This document shows positions 44,101 to 52,774 of a DNA stretch of 64,000 bases, piece after piece. The notes beneath the pieces were generated by a model that made no database searches, had not been told where the DNA came from, and saw only the letters and a list, made by a program, of their open reading frames with translations. The position numbers were made by a program, and so were the translations under genes. Location: the NCBI GenBank assembly GCA_024234595.1, contig JACKNZ010000009.1, positions 81,100 to 145,099 of the forward strand, read 5' to 3'. The stretch's first letter is position 1. The number at the start of each line of letters is the position of its first letter. The DNA comes from Moraxellaceae bacterium. GTDB lineage: Bacteria > Pseudomonadota > Gammaproteobacteria > Pseudomonadales > Moraxellaceae.

Positions 44101-44754
44101 TTAAATTTTTAACTCTCTAAAGTCTTTAATATCATCGGCTCGCTCCCAACACTCAACAAAATAATCACGCATTTGTTGAGCGTAGGGAGTACCTTTGGGA
44201 AGTAATGAACCTTGCCACGGATCACGATTGGTGCAACGTAACAAGCCCATACTATCAGCAATTAACATTGCTTGGTTGTGTTCAATATCATGCTCATGTA
44301 GTTGTCTAATTTCAATTAAACTACTGATGCGTCTAATCAGTTTTATGACGCGATGGCCATCTTCAATGGCTAATTGAGGGTTGGCAATTAAAATCTTGGT
44401 TTGCGTATAACGACTGGAGCGCGCAAATGCTGACAAGGCTTCACAAAAAGCATCATTATCAAAACGCTCATGTTCTAAATCGGGTGTCATGATAAAGACT
44501 TCGCGTTTAGCTTGAGCTAATAAGGCAATTGCTGCTTGTTGTAGCATGACTAAATGTGTTAGTTCAACACGAATATCTGTCATGCCTAATTCAAATTGAG
44601 GAATTAGTTCGTCACTAAAAATAATATTAGGTCGATTAACGGGTTCACAATCAGCAATTTTGATAATTTGTAGATGCTCTGTCTCTGGTGCAACAAAATC
44701 AATGCTACCGTCATTTTCGTTATCAGTTTTATTCGACTCTTCATCAGGCAACAT
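44101..44754 (-). CDS. Conserved hypothetical protein, possibly PLD-like fold
   Basis: A 217-residue soluble protein I cannot name. The ATG at 44754 lies eight bases after AGGAG; an upstream in-frame extension is encoded by a TTCGAC-family repeat and is not native. The N-terminus is acidic. The middle reads AIALLAQAKREVFIMTPDLEHERFDNDAFCEALSAFARSS..TKILIANPQLAIEDGHRVIKLIRRISSLIEIR, followed by HNQAMLIADSMGLLRCTNRDPWQGSLL. This alternation recalls half of a phospholipase D-like fold, but the HKD motif is absent. It is convergent with nirD and upstream gene is ptsP. Confidence 0.6.
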   Translation of the reverse strand: MLPDEESNKTDNENDGSIDFVAPETEHLQIIKIADCEPVNRPNIIFSDELIPQFELGMTDIRVELTHLVMLQQAAIALLAQAKREVFIMTPDLEHERFDNDAFCEALSAFARSSRYTQTKILIANPQLAIEDGHRVIKLIRRISSLIEIRQLHEHDIEHNQAMLIADSMGLLRCTNRDPWQGSLLPKGTPYAQQMRDYFVECWERADDIKDFRELKI

Positions 44755-44769
44755 GATGTTTCTCCTACT

Positions 44770-44808
44770 GGTTTCGACTGCGCTCAACCACCGCTACTAC
44801 GCTCAACA
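44770..44808. repeat. TTCGAC-family repeat, copy 6
   Basis: GGTTTCGACTGCGCTCAACC followed by CTACTACGCTCAACAC, a tandem half-element between ptsP and the hypothetical gene. Confidence 0.75.
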
Positions 44809-44841
44809 CAAATATTTTGGTGAAATTCCTAAGCTCCAAAA

Positions 44842-47148
44842 TTAGGCAGGCACTTTGCCGCCAACAGGTTTCTGAGTTGGGCGTACTAAATCCCACAACC
44901 CTGACTTATTTAATTCTAGTTCAACCATACTCCGAATGACAGCCGCGTTATCAATCGCTAACACTTCTTCTAATAAGGCTTTAGCTTCACTCAGAGGAAT
45001 AGTGCGTAATACTTTGCGAATTTTAAGCAAATTACTGGCACTCATACTTAACGAGTCAAAACCCATTGCCATAAGTAAGATTGCTGTACCAGGGTCACCT
45101 GCCATTTCACCACAAATACTCACAGGTTTACCTACGGCGTGCGCTTCATTAACGACATACTGTAAAGCACGTAAAACAGCAGGGTGATAGGGTGTATATA
45201 AATCCGCTACCCGTGAGTTGTTGCGGTCAACTGCTAACAAATATTGTGTTAAGTCATTAGAGCCAACCGACACAAAATCGACAATATTAGCCAAATCTTT
45301 TATTTGAATAAGGGCAGAGGGTACTTCGACCATAATACCAAGTTTAGGAGTTTGAATAGTAACTTGTTCTTCTTCTTGTACTTCGCTCACCGCACGTAAT
45401 AAAAGATGTTGAGCTTCTTCAATTTCAAATACCGAAGATACCATAGGCAACAAAATTTGTAGGTTATTTAAGCCAATGGCTGCTTTAAGCATGGCACGCA
45501 TTTGCACCATAAAAATTTCAGGATGGTCTAAAGTAATGCGAATACCTCGCCAACCTAAGGCGGGGTTTACTTCGTCAATCGGAAAGTAGGGTAAATCTTT
45601 GTCGCCGCCAATATCGAGCATACGCATAGTGACAGGATAGGGCGCAAAAGCCGCTAATTGTTGCTTATAAATATTACGTTGCTCTTCTTCGCTTGGAAAA
45701 CGGTCGCGTAACATAAAGGGAATTTCGCTGCGGTATAAACCTACTCCTTCGGCACCACGTTCACGGCCGCGAGCAACATCAGCCATCAGTCCTGTATTGA
45801 CATATAAGGTAATACGATGTCCGTCAGGCGTTTCGGCAGGTAAATCACGATAAGCATCCAAACCAGCGACTAATTGTCGTTCTTCTTTAATGATTTCTTT
45901 ATAGCGTTTACGCAATTCACGCGATGGATGAACATAGACTTTAGACTGATAGGCATCAACAATCATTTCAGCATCGTCTAAGTTGGCGACAGGCAAATCA
46001 CTCACACCTACAACAGTGGGAATGCCTAAAGCGCGCGCTACAATCGCCATGTGTGAGTTGGCTGCACCTGTCATGGTAACAATGCCCGCAATATTATCTA
46101 AAGGCATATCAACAAGGGTGGCGGTAGAAATATCCTCGCCAATTAAAATACTGTTTTCGGGAAAGTCACGATTAGGGGTGGTTTGTTGTTGTAAATGAGC
46201 TAATAAACGTCGGCCTAAATCACGCACATCAGCCATGCGTTCACGCAAATAAGCGTCATCCATTGCCGCAAAACTTTGCATATGTTCATCTATCACGCTA
46301 TGTAAAGCACCTTGCGCCCAATTACCAGCATGAATGCGTTCAATTACTTCTGCTGGCAAGGCATTGTCATCGAGCATCCGTAAATAGACTTCAAACAAAG
46401 CACGCTCTTCGGGCATTAACGAGTTGGCCATTTTGCTATCAAGCTGCTGGATTTCTTGCCTAACGCCTAACAAGGCTTGGTTAAATTGTTGTAGTTCGTG
46501 GGTAATATCTTCGGTGGCACGGTCAGGTACAGATTCTAAGTCCGCAGGGGGATAAATCACCACCGCGCGTCCCATGGCTATGCCGTTAGCACCAGCCACA
46601 CCATGAAAAATACGAGGAGTAGCAACACCACCTTTGGGGGCGTGTAGGTTTTCGAGTTGACCTAAGGCGCGAGCATGGGCAACAACGCCCGAAATTTGTG
46701 CGGATAGCGTGACCAAAAAGGCTTCTTCTGATTCACCAAATCGACGTTTTTCTTGTTGTTGTACCACTAGCACGCCCAAGACTTTGCGCCGATTCATAAT
46801 CGGCACGCCTAAAAAGGAGTTGTAGCGGTCTTCACCTGTTTCGGGGAGATAATGAAAACGGGGATGAGAGGCAGCGTCTTCTAGGTTAATCAGTTCTTCG
46901 CGTTGACCTACTAAACCGACTAAACCTTCGGAAAAACCCAAAGAAACATTACCCACTGCATCTTGATTGAGGCCGTGTGTTGCCATTAACACATAACGAT
47001 TGCTACGCTCATCCAATAAGTAAATTGAGCATACTTCGGTATTTAATGCATCACGAACACTTTGTACAATCACATCAAGCGCGGCTACTAAATTAGGCGC
47101 ATTGTCAACATCTTGAACAAGCTTTCGTAAAATATCTAACATCAACAT
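44842..47148 (-). CDS. ptsP: Phosphoenolpyruvate-protein phosphotransferase PtsP (EI-Ntr)
   Basis: A 768-residue first enzyme of the nitrogen PTS, which passes phosphate from PEP to NPr and responds to nitrogen status. An N-terminal GAF domain (about 10-160) senses small molecules such as glutamine. The phospho-His lies at about residue 366 (TGAANSHMAIVARALG), and the PEP-binding domain has GLYRSEIPFMLRDRFPSEEEQ, SVGSNDLTQYLLAVDRN and the catalytic Cys in VSICGEMAGDP. Start at 47148, the second ATG, fits AAGGGA spacing best. It follows rppH on the same strand, an arrangement common in gamma-Proteobacteria. Confidence 0.95.
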   Translation of the reverse strand: MLMLDILRKLVQDVDNAPNLVAALDVIVQSVRDALNTEVCSIYLLDERSNRYVLMATHGLNQDAVGNVSLGFSEGLVGLVGQREELINLEDAASHPRFHYLPETGEDRYNSFLGVPIMNRRKVLGVLVVQQQEKRRFGESEEAFLVTLSAQISGVVAHARALGQLENLHAPKGGVATPRIFHGVAGANGIAMGRAVVIYPPADLESVPDRATEDITHELQQFNQALLGVRQEIQQLDSKMANSLMPEERALFEVYLRMLDDNALPAEVIERIHAGNWAQGALHSVIDEHMQSFAAMDDAYLRERMADVRDLGRRLLAHLQQQTTPNRDFPENSILIGEDISTATLVDMPLDNIAGIVTMTGAANSHMAIVARALGIPTVVGVSDLPVANLDDAEMIVDAYQSKVYVHPSRELRKRYKEIIKEERQLVAGLDAYRDLPAETPDGHRITLYVNTGLMADVARGRERGAEGVGLYRSEIPFMLRDRFPSEEEQRNIYKQQLAAFAPYPVTMRMLDIGGDKDLPYFPIDEVNPALGWRGIRITLDHPEIFMVQMRAMLKAAIGLNNLQILLPMVSSVFEIEEAQHLLLRAVSEVQEEEQVTIQTPKLGIMVEVPSALIQIKDLANIVDFVSVGSNDLTQYLLAVDRNNSRVADLYTPYHPAVLRALQYVVNEAHAVGKPVSICGEMAGDPGTAILLMAMGFDSLSMSASNLLKIRKVLRTIPLSEAKALLEEVLAIDNAAVIRSMVELELNKSGLWDLVRPTQKPVGGKVPA

Positions 47149-47208
47149 ACTCAATCCCTTAACCAAAGAGGTGTTATTTGGTGGCAGTACAATAAAATTT
47201 TATTTGTA

Positions 47209-47697
47209 TTAGAACTCGTCTAAATAGGGTAAACGAGGTGCGAGCTCTTGTAATGCTTTGCGGTAAACTTCGCGCTTAAATGATACTACTTGATTCAGTG
47301 GATACCAATAACTGACCCATTGCCAATCGTCAAATTCGGGTGGTTGGCATTTGTTGAGGCTAATTACTTCGCTTGGGCTTTGCAAACTCAATAAAAACCA
47401 TTTTTGTTTTTGGCCAATACATACTGGTGGTGGATTGTCATAACGAACATATCGACGAGGCAAGCGATAACGTAACCAACCGCGTGTTTGTGCCAAAATT
47501 TTAACCTGATGTTTTTCGAGGCCAACTTCTTCCCAAAGTTCACGATACATGGCTTGTTCGGGGGTTTCGCCCGTATGGATACCACCTTGAGGAAATTGCC
47601 ACGCGTCATGGCCACAACGTCGCGCCCATAATACCTGTCCCGAATCATTGGCTAATATAATGCCCACATTGGGTCTAAAACCTTCCGCATCAATCAC
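47209..47697 (-). CDS. rppH: RNA pyrophosphohydrolase
   Basis: A 162-residue Nudix enzyme that removes pyrophosphate from mRNA 5' ends and triggers decay. The Nudix box GGIHTGETPEQAMYRELWEEVGL is complete, and the start of the conserved part, IDAEGFRPNVGIILANDSGQVLWARR, fits RppH. I chose the GTG at 47697, giving the usual N-terminus, with AAGG eight bases upstream; a longer in-frame start 36 bases upstream is less likely. ptsP follows after about 60 bases. Confidence 0.93.
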   Translation of the reverse strand: MIDAEGFRPNVGIILANDSGQVLWARRCGHDAWQFPQGGIHTGETPEQAMYRELWEEVGLEKHQVKILAQTRGWLRYRLPRRYVRYDNPPPVCIGQKQKWFLLSLQSPSEVISLNKCQPPEFDDWQWVSYWYPLNQVVSFKREVYRKALQELAPRLPYLDEF

Positions 47698-47812
47698 AAT
47701 AAATACCTTAATACTGACGAGCAGGGCGACCAACAGGCGAATCTGCTCTTATAAAAAATTTAACTCTATTCTTACCTGATAGTAGGAAATGGGGCAAGCT
47801 CTATCTGTTTTG

Positions 47813-47830
47813 ATTACGTAAGTCTTAGAA
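47813..47830. repeat. Solo half of a MITE-like terminus
   Basis: TTACGTAAGTCTTAG matches the right terminus of the MITE-like family, without a detectable left half nearby. It may be a remnant. Confidence 0.4.
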
Positions 47831-47838
47831 TTAAAAAT

Positions 47839-47877
47839 AAAAAAGGCTTACTGGTTAAGAGTAAGCCTTTTTTGTTT
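47839..47877 (-). terminator. Bidirectional-type terminator downstream of mdh
   Basis: An 11-bp or longer stem AAGGCTTACT/AGTAAGCCTT flanked by A6 on one side and T6 on the other. It ends mdh transcription on the minus strand and would also work on the plus strand. Confidence 0.85.
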
Positions 47878-47884
47878 TTGCGCT

Positions 47885-47968
47885 GATTTCGACTGCGTTC
47901 AATCACCAAAAATTCACATTTTTCTAAACGAGAACTCCCTCCTGTGGGAGAGGATTGGGGTGAGGGCA
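47885..47968. repeat. Adjacent TTCGAC-family (copy 7) and CCCTCACCCC-family (copy 4) repeats
   Basis: GATTTCGACTGCGTTCAATC (47885-47907) and CTCCCTCCTGTGGGAGAGG then ATTGGGGTGAGGG (47936-47968) fill the gap between the terminator and the end of mdh. Confidence 0.8.
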
Positions 47969-47980
47969 GAAAACCTTCGC

Positions 47981-48967
47981 TTATGGCAACAAATGTTTTA
48001 CGCCATCACGCTCTTCTAATAACTCATTGAGTGTAAAGTCCATACGCTCGCGTGAGAAAGAGTCGATTTCTAAACCTTGAATACGCGTATAAACACCGTT
48101 TTCGCAGGTGACTGGTACGCCATACATAATACCTTCGGGAATACCATAGCTACCGTCAGAAGGAATACCCATAGTTACCCACTTGCCGTTAGTACCTAAT
48201 ACCCAATCACGAATGTGGTCAATGGCAGCATTAGCAGCAGAGGCAGCAGAAGACAAACCACGGGCTTCGATAATGGCAGCACCACGCTTACCAACGGTGG
48301 GTAAAAATACGGTGCGGTTCCATTCTTCGTCATTAACTAAGGCTTTTACGCTGTCACCATTGACGGTGGCAAAGCGGTAGTCAGCATACATGGTTGGGCT
48401 ATGGTTGCCCCAAACAACCATGTTTTCGATGTCAGCAACAGCGCGGCCAGTTTTGGCGGCTAATTGCGACAAAGCACGGTTGTGGTCTAAACGTAACATA
48501 GCGGTAAAGTTGGCTGGATTGAGGTCTGGTGCAGACTTCATGGCAATATAAGCATTGGTGTTGGCAGGGTTACCTACAACCAATACTTTAACGTCACGGC
48601 TGGCAACGTCATTTAATGCTTTACCTTGTACAGTAAAGATTTTGGCATTTTCTTGTAATAAGTCTTTGCGCTCCATGCCAGGACCGCGTGGGCGTGCGCC
48701 AACTAATAAAGCAATATCAGCATCTTTAAACGCAACATTAGGGTCATCGGTAGCAACAATGCCAGCCACTAAAGGAAAAGCACAGTCTTCGAGTTCCATA
48801 ATCACGCCTTTGAGGGCTTGTTGTGCTTTTTCAAAGGGGACTTCTAATAGTTGCAAAATAACGGGTTGGTCTTTGCCCAACATTTCACCACTTGCGATGC
48901 GGAATAATAAGCTGTAACCAATTTGACCAGCTGCGCCAGTCACGGCAACGCGAACGGGTTGTTTCAT
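47981..48967 (-). CDS. mdh: Malate dehydrogenase (NAD)
   Basis: A 328-residue TCA-cycle enzyme oxidising malate to oxaloacetate. The nucleotide motif TGAAGQIGYSLLFRIASGEMLG and the specificity/mobile loop GARPRGPGMERKDLL are present. The catalytic His lies in VVWGNHSPTMYADYRF. Sequence type (longer, cytosolic eukaryote-like group) is the one found in Acinetobacter-like and many beta-proteobacterial species. AGGAG precedes the ATG at 48967 by six bases. Confidence 0.97.
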   Translation of the reverse strand: MKQPVRVAVTGAAGQIGYSLLFRIASGEMLGKDQPVILQLLEVPFEKAQQALKGVIMELEDCAFPLVAGIVATDDPNVAFKDADIALLVGARPRGPGMERKDLLQENAKIFTVQGKALNDVASRDVKVLVVGNPANTNAYIAMKSAPDLNPANFTAMLRLDHNRALSQLAAKTGRAVADIENMVVWGNHSPTMYADYRFATVNGDSVKALVNDEEWNRTVFLPTVGKRGAAIIEARGLSSAASAANAAIDHIRDWVLGTNGKWVTMGIPSDGSYGIPEGIMYGVPVTCENGVYTRIQGLEIDSFSRERMDFTLNELLEERDGVKHLLP

Positions 48968-49144
48968 TTTAAACTCCTGATGATGAAAAGCAGCGGTAAT
49001 TGACCGCAAGCAAGCATAATAAGCCTAAATTTTAAGGTGCTTATTATTAAAACGCTGCATTGTACCTAAGCGCGCGCCAAGATGCGAATAAAACTCATCA
49101 CAAGTTTTTTCTGTTAGAATATCAGCCTTGTTATTAGGCCAAAA

Positions 49145-49753
49145 ATGTATTGTTTTATGTTAATTCGTAAATTGTTTCGTTTTGAAAATGCCCACATCGT
49201 GCGTAATTGCTCTAGTCAGCGTTGCAGTCGCTCCATTCATGGTCATAGTTATCAAGTCGAAATCCTCTTAGAAGCGCACGCGCTTGATAATGGTCAAATG
49301 GTCTATGATTTTGGTTTGTTAAAAGGCCATATTAAAGATTTAATTGATAGTTTTGACCATGCGATTGCTTTTTGGAATAAAGATGATGCTGACTATATTG
49401 ATTACTGTCAAAAATTTAGTGCGCGCTGGATAAGTTTGCCTGTGTCACCGTCAGCAGAGCAGTTTTCACGTTTGATATTTGTCTTGGTTGATGCGGTTTT
49501 AAAGCAAACAGTGATGCAAAATGGCGAGGCCGATGTGACTTTGTATTCAGTGATTGTGCATGAAACACAAACAGGCTATGCCCAATGTTTTAGAGCCGAT
49601 GTTGAAAATCCACGCATGGGCTTGATTAGTTTAGATAACATTATTTTTTCGCCGCAAGTGTGTAGCGAGTGGCAGGATGTAGAGTTGTACAACAAACTCA
49701 AAGCAGGCGCGGTGTTTGTAAATCCTATTGTTAATTTACAAGTGGTTGATTAG
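49145..49753 (+). CDS. 6-pyruvoyltetrahydropterin synthase / QueD-like protein, enlarged
   Basis: A 202-residue member of the PTPS/QueD fold. FENAHIVRNC, SIHGHSYQVEILLEA (zinc-type His residues), MVYDFGLLKGHIKDLIDSFDHAIAFWN and SVIVHETQTGYAQCF correspond to QueD motifs. It is far longer than QueD (about 120), owing to an insertion in the middle (about 80-110) and an extra C-terminal tail of about 50 residues. This enlarged form may act in queuosine/deazapurine or another pterin pathway; no other queuosine genes are near. It lies six bases before trmL. Confidence 0.75.
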   Translation: MYCFMLIRKLFRFENAHIVRNCSSQRCSRSIHGHSYQVEILLEAHALDNGQMVYDFGLLKGHIKDLIDSFDHAIAFWNKDDADYIDYCQKFSARWISLPVSPSAEQFSRLIFVLVDAVLKQTVMQNGEADVTLYSVIVHETQTGYAQCFRADVENPRMGLISLDNIIFSPQVCSEWQDVELYNKLKAGAVFVNPIVNLQVVD

Positions 49754-49759
49754 GTTATT

Positions 49760-50230
49760 ATGGTTCATGTGGTGTTATTTAGACCCGAAATTGCAGGCAA
49801 TACGGGCAATGTTATTCGTTTGTGTGCTAATACAGGGGCAATTTTACATTTAATTAAGCCATTAGCCTTTGAGTTAGAAGATAAAAAACTCAAAAGAGCA
49901 GGCTTGGACTATCATGAATGGGCGCGTGTTCATGTTCATGAGTCATGGGCAGATTGTGTGGCGTTTATTCAACCACAACGTATTTTTGCCTTTACAACCA
50001 AAGGGATGCAAAACTCTTTTAATGTTAAGTATCAAGCAAATGATGTGCTGTTATTTGGTAACGAAACGAGGGGGCTTAATGATGAAGTCAGAGCGGAGTT
50101 GGCCTTGTTAAATACCCAATTTGTTAAATTGCCAATGAAGGAAGGCCGTAGTTTAAATTTATCTAATTCGGTGGCGGTGGCTGTTTATGAGGCATGGCGG
50201 CAGCTGGATTTTGCAATTATTGAGCAATAA
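49760..50230 (+). CDS. trmL: tRNA (cytidine/uridine-34 2'-O)-methyltransferase
   Basis: A 156-residue SPOUT methyltransferase that modifies the wobble base of tRNA-Leu. The motifs NTGNVIRLCANTGAILHLIKPL, LLFGNETRGLNDEV and RSLNLSNSVAVAVYEAWRQ form the deep trefoil knot and SAM site. Length is normal. It follows the QueD-like gene closely, and its 3' end overlaps the convergent cyclase gene by 14 bases. Confidence 0.94.
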   Translation: MVHVVLFRPEIAGNTGNVIRLCANTGAILHLIKPLAFELEDKKLKRAGLDYHEWARVHVHESWADCVAFIQPQRIFAFTTKGMQNSFNVKYQANDVLLFGNETRGLNDEVRAELALLNTQFVKLPMKEGRSLNLSNSVAVAVYEAWRQLDFAIIEQ

Positions 50231-50780
50231 CTTGATAGGCGACAAATGTTAATCCTGAAACAGAAATATCTTGCCTAACTAATTGAAAGTTATTGTTATG
50301 GTGTAGATGGTTTTTAAGGTTTTCTGTGATTAAAATTTCATTGCTTTGCGCAATGTCCTCGCCCAATTTAAACGCAATGTTGACCGTGTCGCCATAACAA
50401 TCTTTTTGTGCAATATATAATATTTGGCCATAATCTAAGCCTATACTCACGCCTGTATCCAAACAAACGTTGCGAATCGCCAGTGCTGCTTCTAAAGCCA
50501 TTTGACAATCATCAAAAACGGCCAATAAATTATCGGCCTCATATTTAACAATCTCGCCTTGGTATTGTATGACTAAGGGTTCGGTTAAACATTGCATTTT
50601 TCTTATTTTGGCTAAATAGCCAATAATGCCTTCACGCCTGACGGTACTCGAAAAGCCACTCATATCAAGAGCAAGAACTGCTTTTTGAGAGCCATAAGTT
50701 TGCCAAATTTCTTGACTGATTTGAACTTGCTCATTAGGGCAGGCGTTTAGTTTGTCGATAAGGTTAAAAAATGTTTTCAT
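50217..50780 (-). CDS. Stand-alone class III nucleotidyl cyclase-like domain
   Basis: A 187-residue protein made almost only of a class III adenylate/guanylate cyclase-type domain: ALDMSGFSSTVRREG (first metal Asp), KYEADNLLAVFDD (second Asp), and GVSIGLDYGQILYI..CYGDTVNIAFKLGEDIA. In active enzymes the last block usually reads VNxAxRL; here the transition-state Arg is Lys, so activity is uncertain. No sensor domain or signal peptide is present. It is the last gene of an aat-bpt-DUF4010-cyclase run. Confidence 0.72.
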   Translation of the reverse strand: MKTFFNLIDKLNACPNEQVQISQEIWQTYGSQKAVLALDMSGFSSTVRREGIIGYLAKIRKMQCLTEPLVIQYQGEIVKYEADNLLAVFDDCQMALEAALAIRNVCLDTGVSIGLDYGQILYIAQKDCYGDTVNIAFKLGEDIAQSNEILITENLKNHLHHNNNFQLVRQDISVSGLTFVAYQVIAQ

Positions 50781-50796
50781 TGCTTCGGCTTCCTGA

Positions 50797-52032
50797 TTAA
50801 GGCCACAAAAATAAAATAGCTAACCCAGCCATAAACGTCATCGTAAAAATAACAGATAACTTTTTGAGTAGTAGCTTATTGCCCAATATCGCAACGGCTC
50901 CCCACTTAAATACTAAATTGGCTAAAATGGCAATTAACACTAATTGCCAGCCAGTCGTGGCCTCTAAACGATGGTTTTCAACTAATCTTCCCGTTGACAA
51001 GGTAATTGCATCAACGTCAGTCAAACCAGAAATCATGGCAATTAGGTACAAACTTTGAGAGCCAAATACTTCTTTGGCAGCAGCAACAGCAAAAATAATC
51101 ACCCCATATAAGCCACCAAAAATAATTGCACTCATTAACTCAGCGGGGTTATCGGGTTCGGGCATAGTATGTGCTTCACCGCTGCGTCTAAAATACAAAG
51201 CGCCGCAAATCAGGCACATAATCACAAATAAACTCAATAAAGGTGGTGCAACACGTTGGGTAGCAGAAGGAGAAACAATCATCAATGCCAGTGTGACCCT
51301 AATGACGGAGACGGTTGAGGCTAGCATAATGGCTAACGATGCTAAGGCACTGGTTTCGGGGCGGTTTTTGGTGTTTCGGGCATAAGATACCGTGGTGGCG
51401 GTGCTCGAAATCAGTCCACCTAAAATGCCAGCAAGCAAAGTGCCTGCTTTATCTTTAAACACTTTGTAGGCGGCATAACCCATGAGACTAATAGCAACAA
51501 TCAACACCACCATTCGCCAAATGTCATAAGGATTTAGGACTTTAAAAGGACCATAAGTTTGATTAGGTAAAATCGGCAAAATCACTAATGCAATGGCAGC
51601 AAAACGCATAATTGCCAGCATATCACGCTCGCCCATATGCCTTACAAAATCATGCAAAGGCTCTTTCATTTGTAACAGAACGGCTGTTGCAGCACCAACC
51701 ACAATGGCTAAAGTCAAATGACCCAATGTCAGGTAAACACCAATGGCATAAATCAGCAATGCAGCTATTTCGGTGGTCATACTAGGGTCGTAATCGGGTT
51801 TTTTTATCAATAATTTGGCACTCAAAATAACCACTGCAAGGCTAATAAAGCTCGCGGCAATTACCCAACCACCATAAGATTGTGCCAAAAAACCTGTCAT
51901 TACCCCCAAGAGGGCAATCAATGGAAAAGTTCTAATGCCTGCTAATTCTGAGGCGGCTTTTTCGCGTTGTAAGCCAACCAAAAAGCCTAAACCAAGGGCG
52001 ATTGCCAAAATTTGTAATTCGTTATTGCTCAT
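50797..52032 (-). CDS. MgtC/SapB-DUF4010 family membrane protein
   Basis: A 411-residue inner-membrane protein with about 11-12 hydrophobic segments. The N-terminal part has the MgtC/SapB pattern (LGFLVGLQREKAASELAGIRTFPLIALLGVMTGFL), and the C-terminal part is the DUF4010 region (GGLISSTATTVSYARNTKNR...SGLTDVDAITLSTGRL). Transport function, perhaps of cations, is suggested by the family but not known. It overlaps bpt by 11 bases, indicating co-translation. Confidence 0.82.
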   Translation of the reverse strand: MSNNELQILAIALGLGFLVGLQREKAASELAGIRTFPLIALLGVMTGFLAQSYGGWVIAASFISLAVVILSAKLLIKKPDYDPSMTTEIAALLIYAIGVYLTLGHLTLAIVVGAATAVLLQMKEPLHDFVRHMGERDMLAIMRFAAIALVILPILPNQTYGPFKVLNPYDIWRMVVLIVAISLMGYAAYKVFKDKAGTLLAGILGGLISSTATTVSYARNTKNRPETSALASLAIMLASTVSVIRVTLALMIVSPSATQRVAPPLLSLFVIMCLICGALYFRRSGEAHTMPEPDNPAELMSAIIFGGLYGVIIFAVAAAKEVFGSQSLYLIAMISGLTDVDAITLSTGRLVENHRLEATTGWQLVLIAILANLVFKWGAVAILGNKLLLKKLSVIFTMTFMAGLAILFLWP

Positions 52033-52738
52033 CAGCTAAAGGTCGCCATTGTTGCTCTAATAAAATTTCTAGGGGGCTAAAATTGCGTTTATAAGCCATT
52101 TTAGGGCTGTTTTTGACCCAATATCCTAAATACAAATAGTCCAGTCCAATTTTTTGGGTGCAAAAAATTTCCCATAAAATAGCAAAAGTGCCTAAGCTAC
52201 GTTGTTCAAATTGAGCATCATAAAAGGTATATACCGCAGATAAGCCATTTTTTAGGACGTCACATACAGCGACTGCGACTAATTTTTCACCCAACCAAAA
52301 CTCATATAATTGTGTATCGCTCCAGTCCGAAAACAAAAAAGATAAGTATTGAGCAACAGAAGGAGGGTACATATCACCATCTGCATGACGTTGTCTAATA
52401 TAACGCACATACAAATCATAATGTTGTTGATAATAGGTGGCGGCGACGCGTTTTACTTTAATATCCTGATTTTTTTTCCATACTCGTTGTTGTTGGCGAT
52501 TCATGGTAAAGGCATTGACAGGAATACGCACCGATAAACAGGCTTCGCAATTTTCACACTGTGGTTTATAAATATAATTGCCACTGCGCCTAAAACCATA
52601 ACTAGATAATTGATTGTAGAGCATATTGGTCATGGTGGCTTCGGGGTCAGCAAACAGAGTAATGGCTTGCTGATTGTCTAAATAACTACAGTTATGCGGT
52701 GGGGTACTAAAAAATTTTAGCCCAGAAGATGCGGTCAT
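52022..52738 (-). CDS. bpt: Aspartate/glutamate leucyltransferase
   Basis: A 238-residue aminoacyl-tRNA-protein transferase of the N-degron pathway that adds Leu to N-terminal Asp or Glu. The N-terminal DNQQAITLFADPEATMTNMLYNQLSSYGFRRSGNYIYKPQCENCEACLSVRIPV contains the conserved Cys pair CENC/C, and the C-terminal part has LGTFAILWEI..LDYLYLGYWVKNSPKMAYKRNF. The ATG at 52738 fits AGGG spacing better than the one six bases upstream. It lies directly after aat. Confidence 0.92.
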   Translation of the reverse strand: MTASSGLKFFSTPPHNCSYLDNQQAITLFADPEATMTNMLYNQLSSYGFRRSGNYIYKPQCENCEACLSVRIPVNAFTMNRQQQRVWKKNQDIKVKRVAATYYQQHYDLYVRYIRQRHADGDMYPPSVAQYLSFLFSDWSDTQLYEFWLGEKLVAVAVCDVLKNGLSAVYTFYDAQFEQRSLGTFAILWEIFCTQKIGLDYLYLGYWVKNSPKMAYKRNFSPLEILLEQQWRPLADEQ

Positions 52739-52774
52739 AAGCATAGCCCTGTGGTTAATCTTGTGTGTTTTTAT

